A stretch of DNA of 9,987 bases, taken from Methanosarcinales archaeon. GTDB taxonomy: Archaea > Halobacteriota > Syntropharchaeia > Alkanophagales > Methanospirareceae. Every line of letters starts with the position of its first letter. The first letter of the stretch is position 1. The notes beneath the pieces were generated by a model that worked only from the letters and a program-made list of their open reading frames with translations, was not told where the DNA came from and made no database searches. Shown here in pieces: positions 1-5,909 of the stretch. A program made the position numbers and the translations under genes. Location: NCBI GenBank assembly GCA_025464585.1, contig JAODGL010000120.1, positions 1 through 9,987 on the forward strand, given 5' to 3'.

Positions 1-164
1 TTAAATAGGACACAGGAATAAGAGAAGAGTGAGGACGAACTTAACATAGGTGTTTAGGATTTGGGATTTAGGATTTTCTAGCAAACTCAGAAAATGGCAG
101 AATGCTATACAGAGAAGGGTATCAGACAGTGGAAGATGATTTACGCATTTTGCAATTACTTACA
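1..164. other. Intergenic edge with a short direct repeat
   Basis: No convincing gene is seen in this stretch beyond the 3' end of the minus-strand gene that stops at 165. It contains a perfect 10-base direct repeat, TTTAGGATTT at 53-62 and again at 67-76, with a partial copy (GGGATTT) between them, giving a 14-base period. The repeat may be simple low-complexity intergenic sequence. A short plus-strand open frame beginning at 102 runs into the opposite strand of the downstream gene and has no Shine-Dalgarno site or recognisable product. Confidence 0.4.
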
Positions 165-1037
165 TTACAGGAACCTCATCGCCTCTTCACAAAATCTCCT
201 CGCCGCTCTTTCCATATCCTTGCTTTTGTATATCCCAGACCCTATAATAGCATAAGCATCTTTACCTCTTACAGCGTCAAACGCTTTCCGTATCTCACCT
301 CCCTGAGAGCCAATCCCGGGCATACAAAACTTTGGCTCCCTCACGGTTTCCGATATTAGGGTGCTGTATTCACGAATGAGACCAATTTTGTTCCCGGGGA
401 CTACAAGGTACTCCACACCGCATTCCGCACCTATTTTATACATCTCTCTTGGTGCCTCATCGTGAATAAATCCCCCTTCTCCGCTCAGATACTTCTCATG
501 CGTCATCTCACCACCAACCCACGGAACCAAACCTCTTTTGAATAGCGCTTCAATAAACGCTTTCTCAGCAGCAGGACCTGCCATGGGGAAAATAATAACA
601 GCTTTGACGCCAGCTTTTGAGCATACCTCTGCGAATTTATCACCCATTTCCGGTATATCAGTGCCTGCTTTTTGGTGGTCGTAAATCAGTGGCAGGTCGG
701 TCTGTTCTGCCACTATCTCCGTCAGCTTTGGTAATCCATAACTCAACGCAAGTGTGCACCCTACCTTATACCCCACGATTCCTTCAACCGAGCATGTCTG
801 CCCAATTAACGTTTTGAATTCCTCTATCGTGCCTACGTCACAAGCTGGAATTACTCCATGCGAGAGATGAAATAGTTCTTTTTCTTCGGTTTCAAACTTC
901 TCTTTTATCGCATCTGCGATTTCACCATCTTCTACTATAAGTGCGCCGCGATAACCGCAATCCCTGCATACGTATATCTCTCCAAGCCAGGGCATGTAGT
1001 TCAAGTCCTTAGAACCACATTGTGGACAAAATTTCAT
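165..1037 (-). CDS. pyrF: Zinc-ribbon, orotidine-5'-phosphate decarboxylase-like protein
   Basis: This 290-residue protein has an N-terminal zinc ribbon (CxxC at C4/C7 and C24/C27), a short linker, and a TIM barrel of the orotidine-5'-phosphate decarboxylase (OMPDC) superfamily from about residue 65. OMPDC converts OMP to UMP in pyrimidine synthesis. The barrel shows GYKVG with K91, a catalytic-type array with D120, K123 and D127 followed by IP, the phosphate-loop motif PGIGSQGG at 240-247, and IIGSGIYKS at 264-272. The last two match the archaeal OMPDC pattern (PGVGAQGG, then a VGRSIY-like segment). The usual DxKxxD spacing is changed here to DxxKxxxD, so the substrate could be OMP or a related phosphosugar (the family includes HUMPS enzymes). 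The family is usually about 210-230 residues, and the ribbon accounts for most of the excess. A GAGGGG Shine-Dalgarno about 10 bases before the ATG supports the start. It is the last gene of the HAD-tpiA-coiled coil row. Confidence 0.75.
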   Translation of the reverse strand: MKFCPQCGSKDLNYMPWLGEIYVCRDCGYRGALIVEDGEIADAIKEKFETEEKELFHLSHGVIPACDVGTIEEFKTLIGQTCSVEGIVGYKVGCTLALSYGLPKLTEIVAEQTDLPLIYDHQKAGTDIPEMGDKFAEVCSKAGVKAVIIFPMAGPAAEKAFIEALFKRGLVPWVGGEMTHEKYLSGEGGFIHDEAPREMYKIGAECGVEYLVVPGNKIGLIREYSTLISETVREPKFCMPGIGSQGGEIRKAFDAVRGKDAYAIIGSGIYKSKDMERAARRFCEEAMRFL

Positions 1038-1099
1038 TTGTGAATAACCCCTCTACTTTCTCAACCGGAGTGTTATCAGATGTGTCATTTGCATAGACT

Positions 1100-1459
1100 T
1101 CATGCATGCACGCTTAACTTCCTTTCAACCTCTGCAAGTCGGACTTCAAACTCCGCCATCTTCTCCATAACCGGAATCTTTGCTTCAAGAGCGTCAAACC
1201 TCGCATCAACTGCCTTGAACTTTGAAATCATCACTTTCTCAAGGGTTTCGATATTGGCTTTTGTCTCTTTTCTCAGGCTTTCAATATCCGCTTTTGTCTC
1301 GTTCCTCAAACTATCTATTTTCACATCAGCAGCTTCAAACCGAGCCAGCATTTCGTTCCTCAAACTATCTACTTTGGTATTCAATCCCTTGACTTCGCCT
1401 ATAAGTTCATTTACCTTCGGCGTGAAGATTTTTTCCACCCAACCCGGTATTTGTTCCAT
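1100..1459 (-). CDS. Small coiled-coil protein with hendecad repeats
   Basis: The family is not recognised by name. The product of about 119 residues is almost wholly a charged alpha-helical coiled coil with no signal peptide or membrane segment. A short leading part (EQIPGWVEKIF) is followed by repeated units: VDSLRNE and IDSLRNE lie 18 residues apart, then ETKADIESLRK and ETKANIETLEK follow as two 11-residue hendecads, then a heptad-like tail (FDALEAKI, FEVRLAEVERK). I choose the ATG at 1459 because a GGGGTGA site lies 11 bases upstream. A GTG at 1474 would add five residues but has no well-placed ribosome site. It lies about 75 bases downstream of tpiA and 62 bases upstream of the OMPDC-like gene. 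Its role is probably structural or scaffolding, by oligomerisation; that is inference. Confidence 0.65.
   Translation of the reverse strand: MEQIPGWVEKIFTPKVNELIGEVKGLNTKVDSLRNEMLARFEAADVKIDSLRNETKADIESLRKETKANIETLEKVMISKFKAVDARFDALEAKIPVMEKMAEFEVRLAEVERKLSVHA
1299..1371. repeat. Pair of identical 19-bp repeats inside the coiled-coil gene
   Basis: The 19-base sequence TCGTTCCTCAAACTATCTA occurs at 1299-1317 and again at 1353-1371, exactly 54 bases (18 codons) apart and in the same frame. It encodes the DSLRNE part of the coiled coil. A shorter match, GCTTTTGTCTC, occurs at 1257-1267 and 1290-1300, 33 bases (11 codons) apart. The in-frame periods suggest recent internal duplication of coiled-coil units. 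Confidence 0.75.
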
Positions 1460-1526
1460 ATATCTTGTTTTCACCCCGGTGCTTAAAAAGGTATTGGTTT
1501 TTGATTTCCGCTATGCAAGTACCCTG

Positions 1527-1537
1527 CTTAAATATCA
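1527..1537 (-). promoter_or_regulatory. Possible TATA box for the coiled-coil gene
   Basis: On the minus strand the sequence TGATATTTAAG covers the tpiA stop codon and lies about 68-78 bases before the ATG at 1459. A TATA box here would put a transcription start near 1506 and leave a leader of roughly 45 bases that includes the GGGGTGA ribosome site. This is a weak single-motif call; the gene may equally be read through from tpiA. Confidence 0.25.
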
Positions 1538-2272
1538 CAACCCGGACACCAAATCCAGCAATGCCGCCCTCGGATCCTCTGCCTTCACCACACCAGAAGC
1601 AAGCAAGACACCATCTGCACCCAATTCTATCGCTGCTCTTACATCCTCGCCGTTTGTAACTCCCGCACCACAGAGCACAATACTTCCTTCATCTACCTGT
1701 TTCACCTCTTTTACCGTGTTCTCTATGATCCCCGGGTCCACCTTTGAAACTGCCCGCCCGGTTCCTATCAACTCCGGTGGCTCGACCGCAATTGCATACG
1801 GCTTCAATTCTGCGACTGCCTTACTTACTGCGACATTATTCGTGCAAACAATCGTTAGCAGGTTTAAGCTCACCGCTTTTTTTATGATAAAGTCTATTTC
1901 TGCTATTTTCAACCTGTGCTCGGAATGATTTACAAGCGACCCCTTTGCCCCCGCTTCCTTTACAGATTCCAGCGTTATGAAGCCGGTATGACTGCCTGGT
2001 TCTACCGCGTCAACGTGCTGTGCGAAGCAAGGTATGTTTACCATAGATGCTATCAGCGCAAGCTCGACTTGTTGAGGGCAGATAGCAATATTTACCCCTT
2101 TCTCAACAGCGACTTCCTCACACATCTCGGCGAGTTCAAAACCTTTTTCTCCCATTGACTCCGCATACGCCTTCTCGTTCAAGACTATCACTGGTGTTTC
2201 TATTTTTACCCCCATTCCTGCACCTATTTCTATCCCTTCTTCACTTCTTTCCTCCGCCACCATCATTTCCAT
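1535..2272 (-). CDS. tpiA: Triosephosphate isomerase, archaeal type
   Basis: Triosephosphate isomerase interconverts dihydroxyacetone phosphate and glyceraldehyde-3-phosphate in cytoplasmic glycolysis/gluconeogenesis. The 245 residues match the compact archaeal (tetrameric) form: N32 and K34 in LNEKAY (substrate Lys), AQHVD at 84-88, electrophilic His116 in NHSE, catalytic Glu164 in VEPPELIGTG, and phosphate-binding CGAG (201-204) and LLASGVV. Archaeal enzymes are about 220-228 residues, so this has an acidic N-terminal extension of about 20. The ATG at 2272 is supported by a strong AAGGAGGA site 9 bases upstream; an internal ATG at 2215 would give the usual length but has only a weak site. 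The residue between the active-site Asn and Lys is Glu33, where hydrophobic or aromatic residues are commoner. The gene begins 1 base after the HAD stop codon, so the two are almost certainly co-translated. Confidence 0.95.
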   Translation of the reverse strand: MEMMVAEERSEEGIEIGAGMGVKIETPVIVLNEKAYAESMGEKGFELAEMCEEVAVEKGVNIAICPQQVELALIASMVNIPCFAQHVDAVEPGSHTGFITLESVKEAGAKGSLVNHSEHRLKIAEIDFIIKKAVSLNLLTIVCTNNVAVSKAVAELKPYAIAVEPPELIGTGRAVSKVDPGIIENTVKEVKQVDEGSIVLCGAGVTNGEDVRAAIELGADGVLLASGVVKAEDPRAALLDLVSGL

Positions 2273-2273
2273 A

Positions 2274-2978
2274 TCACAAAATCCTCCTTAATTCACCTAT
2301 GTTCCGTACCAAAAACGTTGGCTTATAATTATTCCCTACTTCTTTTTCACCGCTATAAATAAAAACAGAATCTATACCAGCCCTTCTGGCTGCTAAGACC
2401 CCTACGGCACTATCATCTACCAATATCGCCTCCTCCCTACTCGTGCTCAATTCACTCAATACCTTATTTATGTAAAAAGGATTTGGCTTCCTGTTAGCTA
2501 AGCTTTCTAATTCGCTCCTTCTTCCATACCATATCCTGAAGTACGGTTTCAAATTGAAGTGCTCAAGTGCATAGTCCACACACGCTTGTTGCGAATCGCT
2601 CACCACAGCAAGATAAAATTTCTTGCCTAAATATTTTATTATCTCCTCAGAGCCCTTGCAGAGTTTTATCTCTCCACTTCGCATCGCTTCTATCTTTGCT
2701 TCTATGACATCCTGCTCCCTTCTGCTCCAGAACTCCTCACAATCCAGGTCAAATCTGGCGCAAAATCTTTTTACCCCCCGTGCCCCTTCAGAATGCAGAG
2801 GTGCGAGGAAGTATTTATCTATCTCTTCTATGGTGAGATTTAATCCATAATTGCTCATGGTCGTTTTGAATGCTTCGTATGCCCACACATGCGGGATTTC
2901 TCCGTCTCCTCGCGAATTCAGGAACGTTCCGTCCATGTCAAAGATGACGACTTTATATTTGTACTCGTATGATAGCAT
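2274..2978 (-). CDS. HAD-family phosphatase (phosphoglycolate phosphatase-like)
   Basis: The 234-residue product has all four haloacid dehalogenase superfamily motifs: motif I DMDGT with nucleophile D14 and acid/base D16, motif II SDS at 127-129, motif III K164 in RKPNP, and motif IV VDDS with D188 and D189. A helical cap lies between motifs I and II (about residues 20-110), as in the phosphoglycolate phosphatase/beta-phosphoglucomutase-like group (cap type C1). It is probably a soluble Mg-dependent small-metabolite phosphatase. The substrate cannot be read from sequence. Its tight coupling to tpiA (stop and start separated by 1 base) suggests a triose-phosphate-related substrate or removal of 2-phosphoglycolate, a known inhibitor of triosephosphate isomerase; that is inference. 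An AAAGGA site lies 7 bases before the ATG and supports the start. It is the first gene of its transcription unit. Confidence 0.85.
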   Translation of the reverse strand: MLSYEYKYKVVIFDMDGTFLNSRGDGEIPHVWAYEAFKTTMSNYGLNLTIEEIDKYFLAPLHSEGARGVKRFCARFDLDCEEFWSRREQDVIEAKIEAMRSGEIKLCKGSEEIIKYLGKKFYLAVVSDSQQACVDYALEHFNLKPYFRIWYGRRSELESLANRKPNPFYINKVLSELSTSREEAILVDDSAVGVLAARRAGIDSVFIYSGEKEVGNNYKPTFLVRNIGELRRIL

Positions 2979-3010
2979 TTTCTATTCCTTTCGTTCTGTT
3001 TCTTATCAAA

Positions 3011-3020
3011 TGATATAATT
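3011..3020 (-). promoter_or_regulatory. Candidate proximal TATA box for the HAD-tpiA unit
   Basis: On the minus strand AATTATATCA lies about 35 bases before the HAD start codon, so transcription could begin roughly 10 bases upstream of the ATG. That short leader would barely include the AAAGGA ribosome site at 2986-2991, so a more distal promoter (3080-3106) is an alternative. The motif match is only moderate. Confidence 0.3.
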
Positions 3021-3079
3021 GAATTGGATGTGGTGGGGTGCGTGAGAATGGTTAATTCTCTTCCACCGCATCTGTTAAA

Positions 3080-3106
3080 CTTTATATACAGATAGTATAT
3101 ATTTTA
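3080..3106. promoter_or_regulatory. Double TATA-like element, possibly bidirectional
   Basis: The plus strand reads CTTTATATACAG at 3080-3091 and AGTATATATTTT at 3094-3105. Both are good archaeal TATA-box matches and are nearly symmetric, so they could work on either strand. On the minus strand they would give the HAD-tpiA unit a leader of about 80-95 bases containing its ribosome site. On the plus strand the first element predicts a start near 3110, ahead of a small open frame at 3128. Direction cannot be settled from sequence. Confidence 0.4.
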
Positions 3107-3125
3107 TCGCTTCTTAAGAAGGCGA
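3107..3125. promoter_or_regulatory. Operator-like palindrome
   Basis: The sequence has arms TCGCTTCTT and AAGAAGGCGA that pair over 9 bases with one bulged G, around a perfect 10-base palindrome TTCTTAAGAA at 3111-3120. It abuts the TATA-like elements at 3080-3106, a position typical of archaeal operators just upstream of a TATA box for minus-strand transcription or at the start site for plus-strand transcription. The call rests on symmetry and position only. Confidence 0.35.
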
Positions 3126-3127
3126 TT

Positions 3128-3199
3128 ATGGATAAACTTCAAACAACCTATCTAAGGGAAGGGAGACATGCCTTTTTAGGTGGGCGAGAAGGGGTTTAA
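3128..3199 (+). CDS. Possible 23-residue small ORF (speculative)
   Basis: An ATG at 3128 opens a 23-codon frame (starting MDKLQTTYLREG) that ends in TAA at 3197-3199. An AGAAGG sequence at 3117-3122 could serve as a ribosome site, and the TATA-like element at 3080-3088 is about 45 bases upstream, giving a predicted start near 3110. The stop codon overlaps the left arm of the 3198-3234 hairpin. No homology is recognised and a frame this short can arise by chance, so it may instead be part of a non-coding transcript or nothing at all. Confidence 0.15.
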   Translation: MDKLQTTYLREGRHAFLGGREGV

Positions 3200-3234
3200 A
3201 GGTGTGCTTCTCACTTCACGTAAAGCACACCTTT
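3198..3234. terminator. Hairpin over the fwdC stop codon, probable transcription end
   Basis: A perfect 12-base inverted repeat pairs AAAGGTGTGCTT (3198-3209) with AAGCACACCTTT (3223-3234), around a 13-base loop that contains the fwdC stop codon (3211-3213). It lies where the minus-strand fwd operon ends. On the plus strand the right arm ends in a short TTTT run. On the minus strand there is no strong U-tract directly after the stem. It could be a terminator, a 3' stabilising structure, or the end of a convergent plus-strand transcript. Confidence 0.5.
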
Positions 3235-3996
3235 TGCGCGCTTCTCCGTCATTGCGAGGTCGCCGATGTATTTCTTATATTCCTCGCCTTCTATTCTCGT
3301 AGTCTCCACGAACTTGAACGAAGGCATCATATCCAGCACCTTACCCTTCACTGTTATCTCGCCACCGGTCATATCAGCACCGGGCATTATTGCATCCCCC
3401 TCTATCGTTATCTTCCCGCCTTTCATGTTCAATCCCGTGAGAATGTTTGCGTTACCCTTTATCAATATCTCCCCGCCTGCCATGTATTGTCCGACACATT
3501 CACCAGCATCTCCTCCCACCGTCACTTTACCGCCGGTCATCCCGGTCATCTCGCCTCTATACATCGCACAGAGATTATCGCCAGCATCTCCTTCTATAAT
3601 CAGCTCTCCGCCACGCATTTCGCGACCTGCCCAGCAATCTGCATTTCCCTTCACTGTTATTTTACCCCCAGACATCATCGCACCACAGTGCATGTCCACA
3701 TCACCAATTGCCTCTATCTCCCCTGCTTTCATACCATCGCCTATATGCTTTACCCTCGACAAGTCGCCTTCCATCACTATCTTCACTTCTTCCGCACTCC
3801 CGGCTTCTCCTTCCACGCTCACATCGAACAGGTCTCCGGTATCCTCTTCGCGATTGCCCCACCAGACTTTCACAGCTTTTATCTCCGCTTCGCTCTTGCC
3901 GAACAGTTTATCTGGCGTCAATGAATCCACATCAACAGGTATTCTTGCTTTTCCACCCGTAACTTCTTCCTTCAGCTTTAATCTTATTGTCTGCAT
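3211..3996 (-). CDS. fwdC: Formylmethanofuran dehydrogenase subunit C
   Basis: FwdC is the scaffold subunit of formylmethanofuran dehydrogenase, which interconverts CO2 plus methanofuran and formylmethanofuran in the cytoplasm. The 261-residue protein has an N-terminal region (about 1-75) followed by seven successive turns of a right-handed beta-helix of the glutamate synthase alpha C-terminal type. Each turn carries a GxxMxGG(K/E)(I/L) unit, such as MMSGGKITVKGNA, MRGGELIIEGDA, MAGGEILIKGNA, MKGGKITIEGDA and MTGGEITVKG. Length fits the family (about 260-270). An AGGAGGG site at 4005-4011 lies 8 bases before the ATG and just downstream of the fwdA stop codon at 4015-4017. It is the last gene of the operon, and its stop codon lies in a hairpin loop. 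The repeated Gly-Gly units produce long Pro/Ser-rich open frames on the opposite strand, which are not genes. Confidence 0.96.
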   Translation of the reverse strand: MQTIRLKLKEEVTGGKARIPVDVDSLTPDKLFGKSEAEIKAVKVWWGNREEDTGDLFDVSVEGEAGSAEEVKIVMEGDLSRVKHIGDGMKAGEIEAIGDVDMHCGAMMSGGKITVKGNADCWAGREMRGGELIIEGDAGDNLCAMYRGEMTGMTGGKVTVGGDAGECVGQYMAGGEILIKGNANILTGLNMKGGKITIEGDAIMPGADMTGGEITVKGKVLDMMPSFKFVETTRIEGEEYKKYIGDLAMTEKRAKGVLYVK

Positions 3997-4014
3997 TTTT
4001 TCTTCCCTCCTCTA

Positions 4015-5709
4015 TTAGCTCCTCCATGGCGCTTTTATCTCGTATGGATTCGGCACGTATGCGTCCTGAACCGGGTAATTCGCGAAAGTCACCGAGTAGT
4101 AATGCTCAAACTTGTCCTTCAACTTGTCCATCATCTCATCAGTTAGTTTCGGGTCACATTCCGGCGTTACGAAATACGTCTTTCCCGCCGGTGCCGCTAC
4201 CACTTCTCCATCTTTTACCACCACTTCACCACCTTTTATCGTGTATTTTGTATTCAGGAACGCTTTCTGTATTCTTCCCGCATCGCGCTCCTCCGGTGAA
4301 ATATCGTAAATTGCAACGTCACCGTCTGCACCAACGCCAAGATGACCTTTTCCATGTTCATGCAGTCCCAACGTCTTCGCAGTCATTCCCCTGGTTACTA
4401 TCGCTATCTCATATAAGTCATACTCACGGTCTATTGAAGGCAGCGCTGCCCTGTCATATATTGCCTTGTGCATATCTGCCGCCGATTCGTCTCTCCTGCG
4501 CTTGCTCATCAGCATTGAGATAATGATTGGATACCCGATGAACGGACCAGCATTTGGATGGTCAGTCGTAAGTGCAACCTTCCACGGGTCTTTAATCAGC
4601 AGTGCCAGTTCCTGACCTATTGCCCATTGAATTGTATGCACTGACACTTTCCCGGAATACAGGAATGGTGTTATTCCTGAGCCCGTCTCAAGCTCTACAT
4701 CGTGGTTTGTCCATTTGCGACCTGTTATCTGATACAAACTGTATTCCATTGGTCCATCCGCGGTCATTGTCGTCGTATCACCTAATATTACAGACCCGAG
4801 GTCAATGCTAACGTGTTCGTTTTTGTTTACATAATCTGCAATAGCTCCTGCCTTCGACTCGAAATCACCCCATGTCGTCCCACCGTAAGAATGAAACTGC
4901 GTGTGTGTCGCGTGCATAGTCGGGCGGTCTCTATATGGTTTTATTCCTTTCACGAGGTCATAAGTTGATGTCGTGACTTCGTAGTTCCCCGGATGCCCGA
5001 GCATATTCCCATGCACGTGGATGCTGTGTGGCATCTCGAACTTCTCATTCGCCTCTCCTAAACTTTTTATTATCTCCGCAGGCGTAACATCGAAATAAGG
5101 CACTGCATCATTCAAATCGCAGTTCTTTGCCCATGCCCACGCCTCTGTTCCCCCGGGATTCACTATTTTTACGCCGTATCCCTTTGTTGCCTTTATTATC
5201 CATGCGACATAAGCCGCAAGCAGGTCCATATCCCCGCTCTTCACGTAATCCATCGTCATCCAGTTATTATCAATGAGCGGCATTGCTGCATTGTCTAATA
5301 TAGGAATATCCACTATCTCCTCGTGCGTATGTCTTGCTGCAAGTGGCGGCATTGCCGCCTCCATCACGAATGTATAGCCCATCTTCGCATATCGGTAGCC
5401 CGTAGCGAACGTATTCGGCACTGAATAACCTGATTGTGCTCTGCAAACTTTTGTCTTTGCTTCTCTTCCTTTCCTTCCATCCTCAGGTCTGAAAAGCCTC
5501 CCTGCATTTACTTTACCACCGGCAATGTGCGCATGAATGTCCACACCACCGGGCATCACCACTCTCCCCTCGGCATCTATTACCTTCGGATTTCTTACCT
5601 CTTCCACTACTTTACCATCACGAATGCAAATGTCCTTCTTCTCTCCATTCACGCCATTTATTGGGTCGTAAACAACTCCGTTCCGTATCAATAATTCGCC
5701 TTCTACCAT
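4015..5709 (-). CDS. fwdA: Formylmethanofuran dehydrogenase subunit A
   Basis: FwdA is the amidohydrolase-like subunit that condenses formate with methanofuran at a binuclear metal site, after formate travels from the FwdB site through a tunnel. The 564-residue protein shows the dihydroorotase/urease-type layout: metal-binding H59 and H61 in DIHAHIAGG, the Lys expected to be carboxylated (K181 in VKIVNPGG), further histidines in SIHVHGN (H231, H233) and THTQFHS (H269, H273), and catalytic D383 in TTDHPNAGPF. The GVGADGDVAIYDI segment near 458-470 is the C-terminal composite-domain strand of amidohydrolases. Length fits the family (about 565-580). A TAGGAGGT ribosome site at 5716-5723 contains the stop codon of the preceding 62-residue gene, tying that small gene to fwdA translation. 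fwdC follows 18 bases downstream. Confidence 0.97.
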   Translation of the reverse strand: MVEGELLIRNGVVYDPINGVNGEKKDICIRDGKVVEEVRNPKVIDAEGRVVMPGGVDIHAHIAGGKVNAGRLFRPEDGRKGREAKTKVCRAQSGYSVPNTFATGYRYAKMGYTFVMEAAMPPLAARHTHEEIVDIPILDNAAMPLIDNNWMTMDYVKSGDMDLLAAYVAWIIKATKGYGVKIVNPGGTEAWAWAKNCDLNDAVPYFDVTPAEIIKSLGEANEKFEMPHSIHVHGNMLGHPGNYEVTTSTYDLVKGIKPYRDRPTMHATHTQFHSYGGTTWGDFESKAGAIADYVNKNEHVSIDLGSVILGDTTTMTADGPMEYSLYQITGRKWTNHDVELETGSGITPFLYSGKVSVHTIQWAIGQELALLIKDPWKVALTTDHPNAGPFIGYPIIISMLMSKRRRDESAADMHKAIYDRAALPSIDREYDLYEIAIVTRGMTAKTLGLHEHGKGHLGVGADGDVAIYDISPEERDAGRIQKAFLNTKYTIKGGEVVVKDGEVVAAPAGKTYFVTPECDPKLTDEMMDKLKDKFEHYYSVTFANYPVQDAYVPNPYEIKAPWRS

Positions 5710-5720
5710 TTTTAAACCTC

Positions 5721-5909
5721 CTAATTCTCCTTCTTACTCCTTATAGGTTTGTCAATAACGCAATACACGCTTCCTTCCAAACTTCCTCGTTGCAATTTAT
5801 GCCTACTTGTTCCGCTAATTGGACGCTTCCCAAAGTTTGGTTTTCGGCATTGCACGGTTATTTTCTCTCCTTTTATCCCATCTCCCTTATTAAAAAGTGT
5901 TACCATCAC
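5721..5909 (-). CDS. Unrecognised 62-residue basic protein in the fwd operon
   Basis: No family is recognised. The product is small and basic, rich in Lys/Arg, with two cysteines (in VQCRKP and VYCVID) and no signal peptide or hydrophobic helix. The central SGTSRHKLQRGSLEGS looks loop-like and the ends beta-prone. It starts at GTG 5909 or at ATG 5906; both overlap or touch the TGA of the upstream 140-codon gene (GTGATG), indicating translational coupling. Its own TAG stop lies inside the fwdA ribosome site. These arrangements are the main support that it is a real gene rather than a chance frame. It could also be the truncated remnant of a longer gene. Confidence 0.5.
   Translation of the reverse strand: MMVTLFNKGDGIKGEKITVQCRKPNFGKRPISGTSRHKLQRGSLEGSVYCVIDKPIRSKKEN

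Larger units (their letters stand above)
2979..3210. other. Intergenic region between fwdC and the HAD gene
   Basis: This 232-base stretch separates the fwd operon end from the HAD-tpiA unit. It is AT-rich around 3075-3110 and contains TATA-like elements readable on both strands, a bulged palindrome at 3107-3125, and the left arm of the fwdC terminal hairpin. A 23-codon plus-strand frame (ATG 3128, stop ending 3199) is the only coding possibility seen. No tRNA-like cloverleaf or CRISPR-type repeat was found. Confidence 0.6.

Noticed and set aside
53..76. TTTAGGATTT direct repeats as an origin, integration site or CRISPR fragment
   Set aside because: There are only two 10-base copies with a 4-base gap, no spacers of CRISPR length, no integrase or tRNA end nearby, and the window edge prevents further assessment.
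1080..1928. 282-codon plus-strand open frame opposite the coiled-coil and tpiA genes
   Set aside because: Its Ser/Phe/Ala-rich translation mirrors the repeats of the coiled-coil gene and the tpiA sequence on the other strand; it spans two genes and an intergenic gap.
2979..3210. tRNA or C/D-box RNA in the intergenic region
   Set aside because: No cloverleaf, T-loop GTTCRA context, or paired C (RTGATGA) and D (CTGA) boxes could be found by eye.
3266..4018. Long Pro/Ser-rich plus-strand open frame opposite fwdC
   Set aside because: It is the antisense of the fwdC Gly-Gly beta-helix repeats; there is no ribosome site and no recognisable protein, and the minus strand carries a clear family member.
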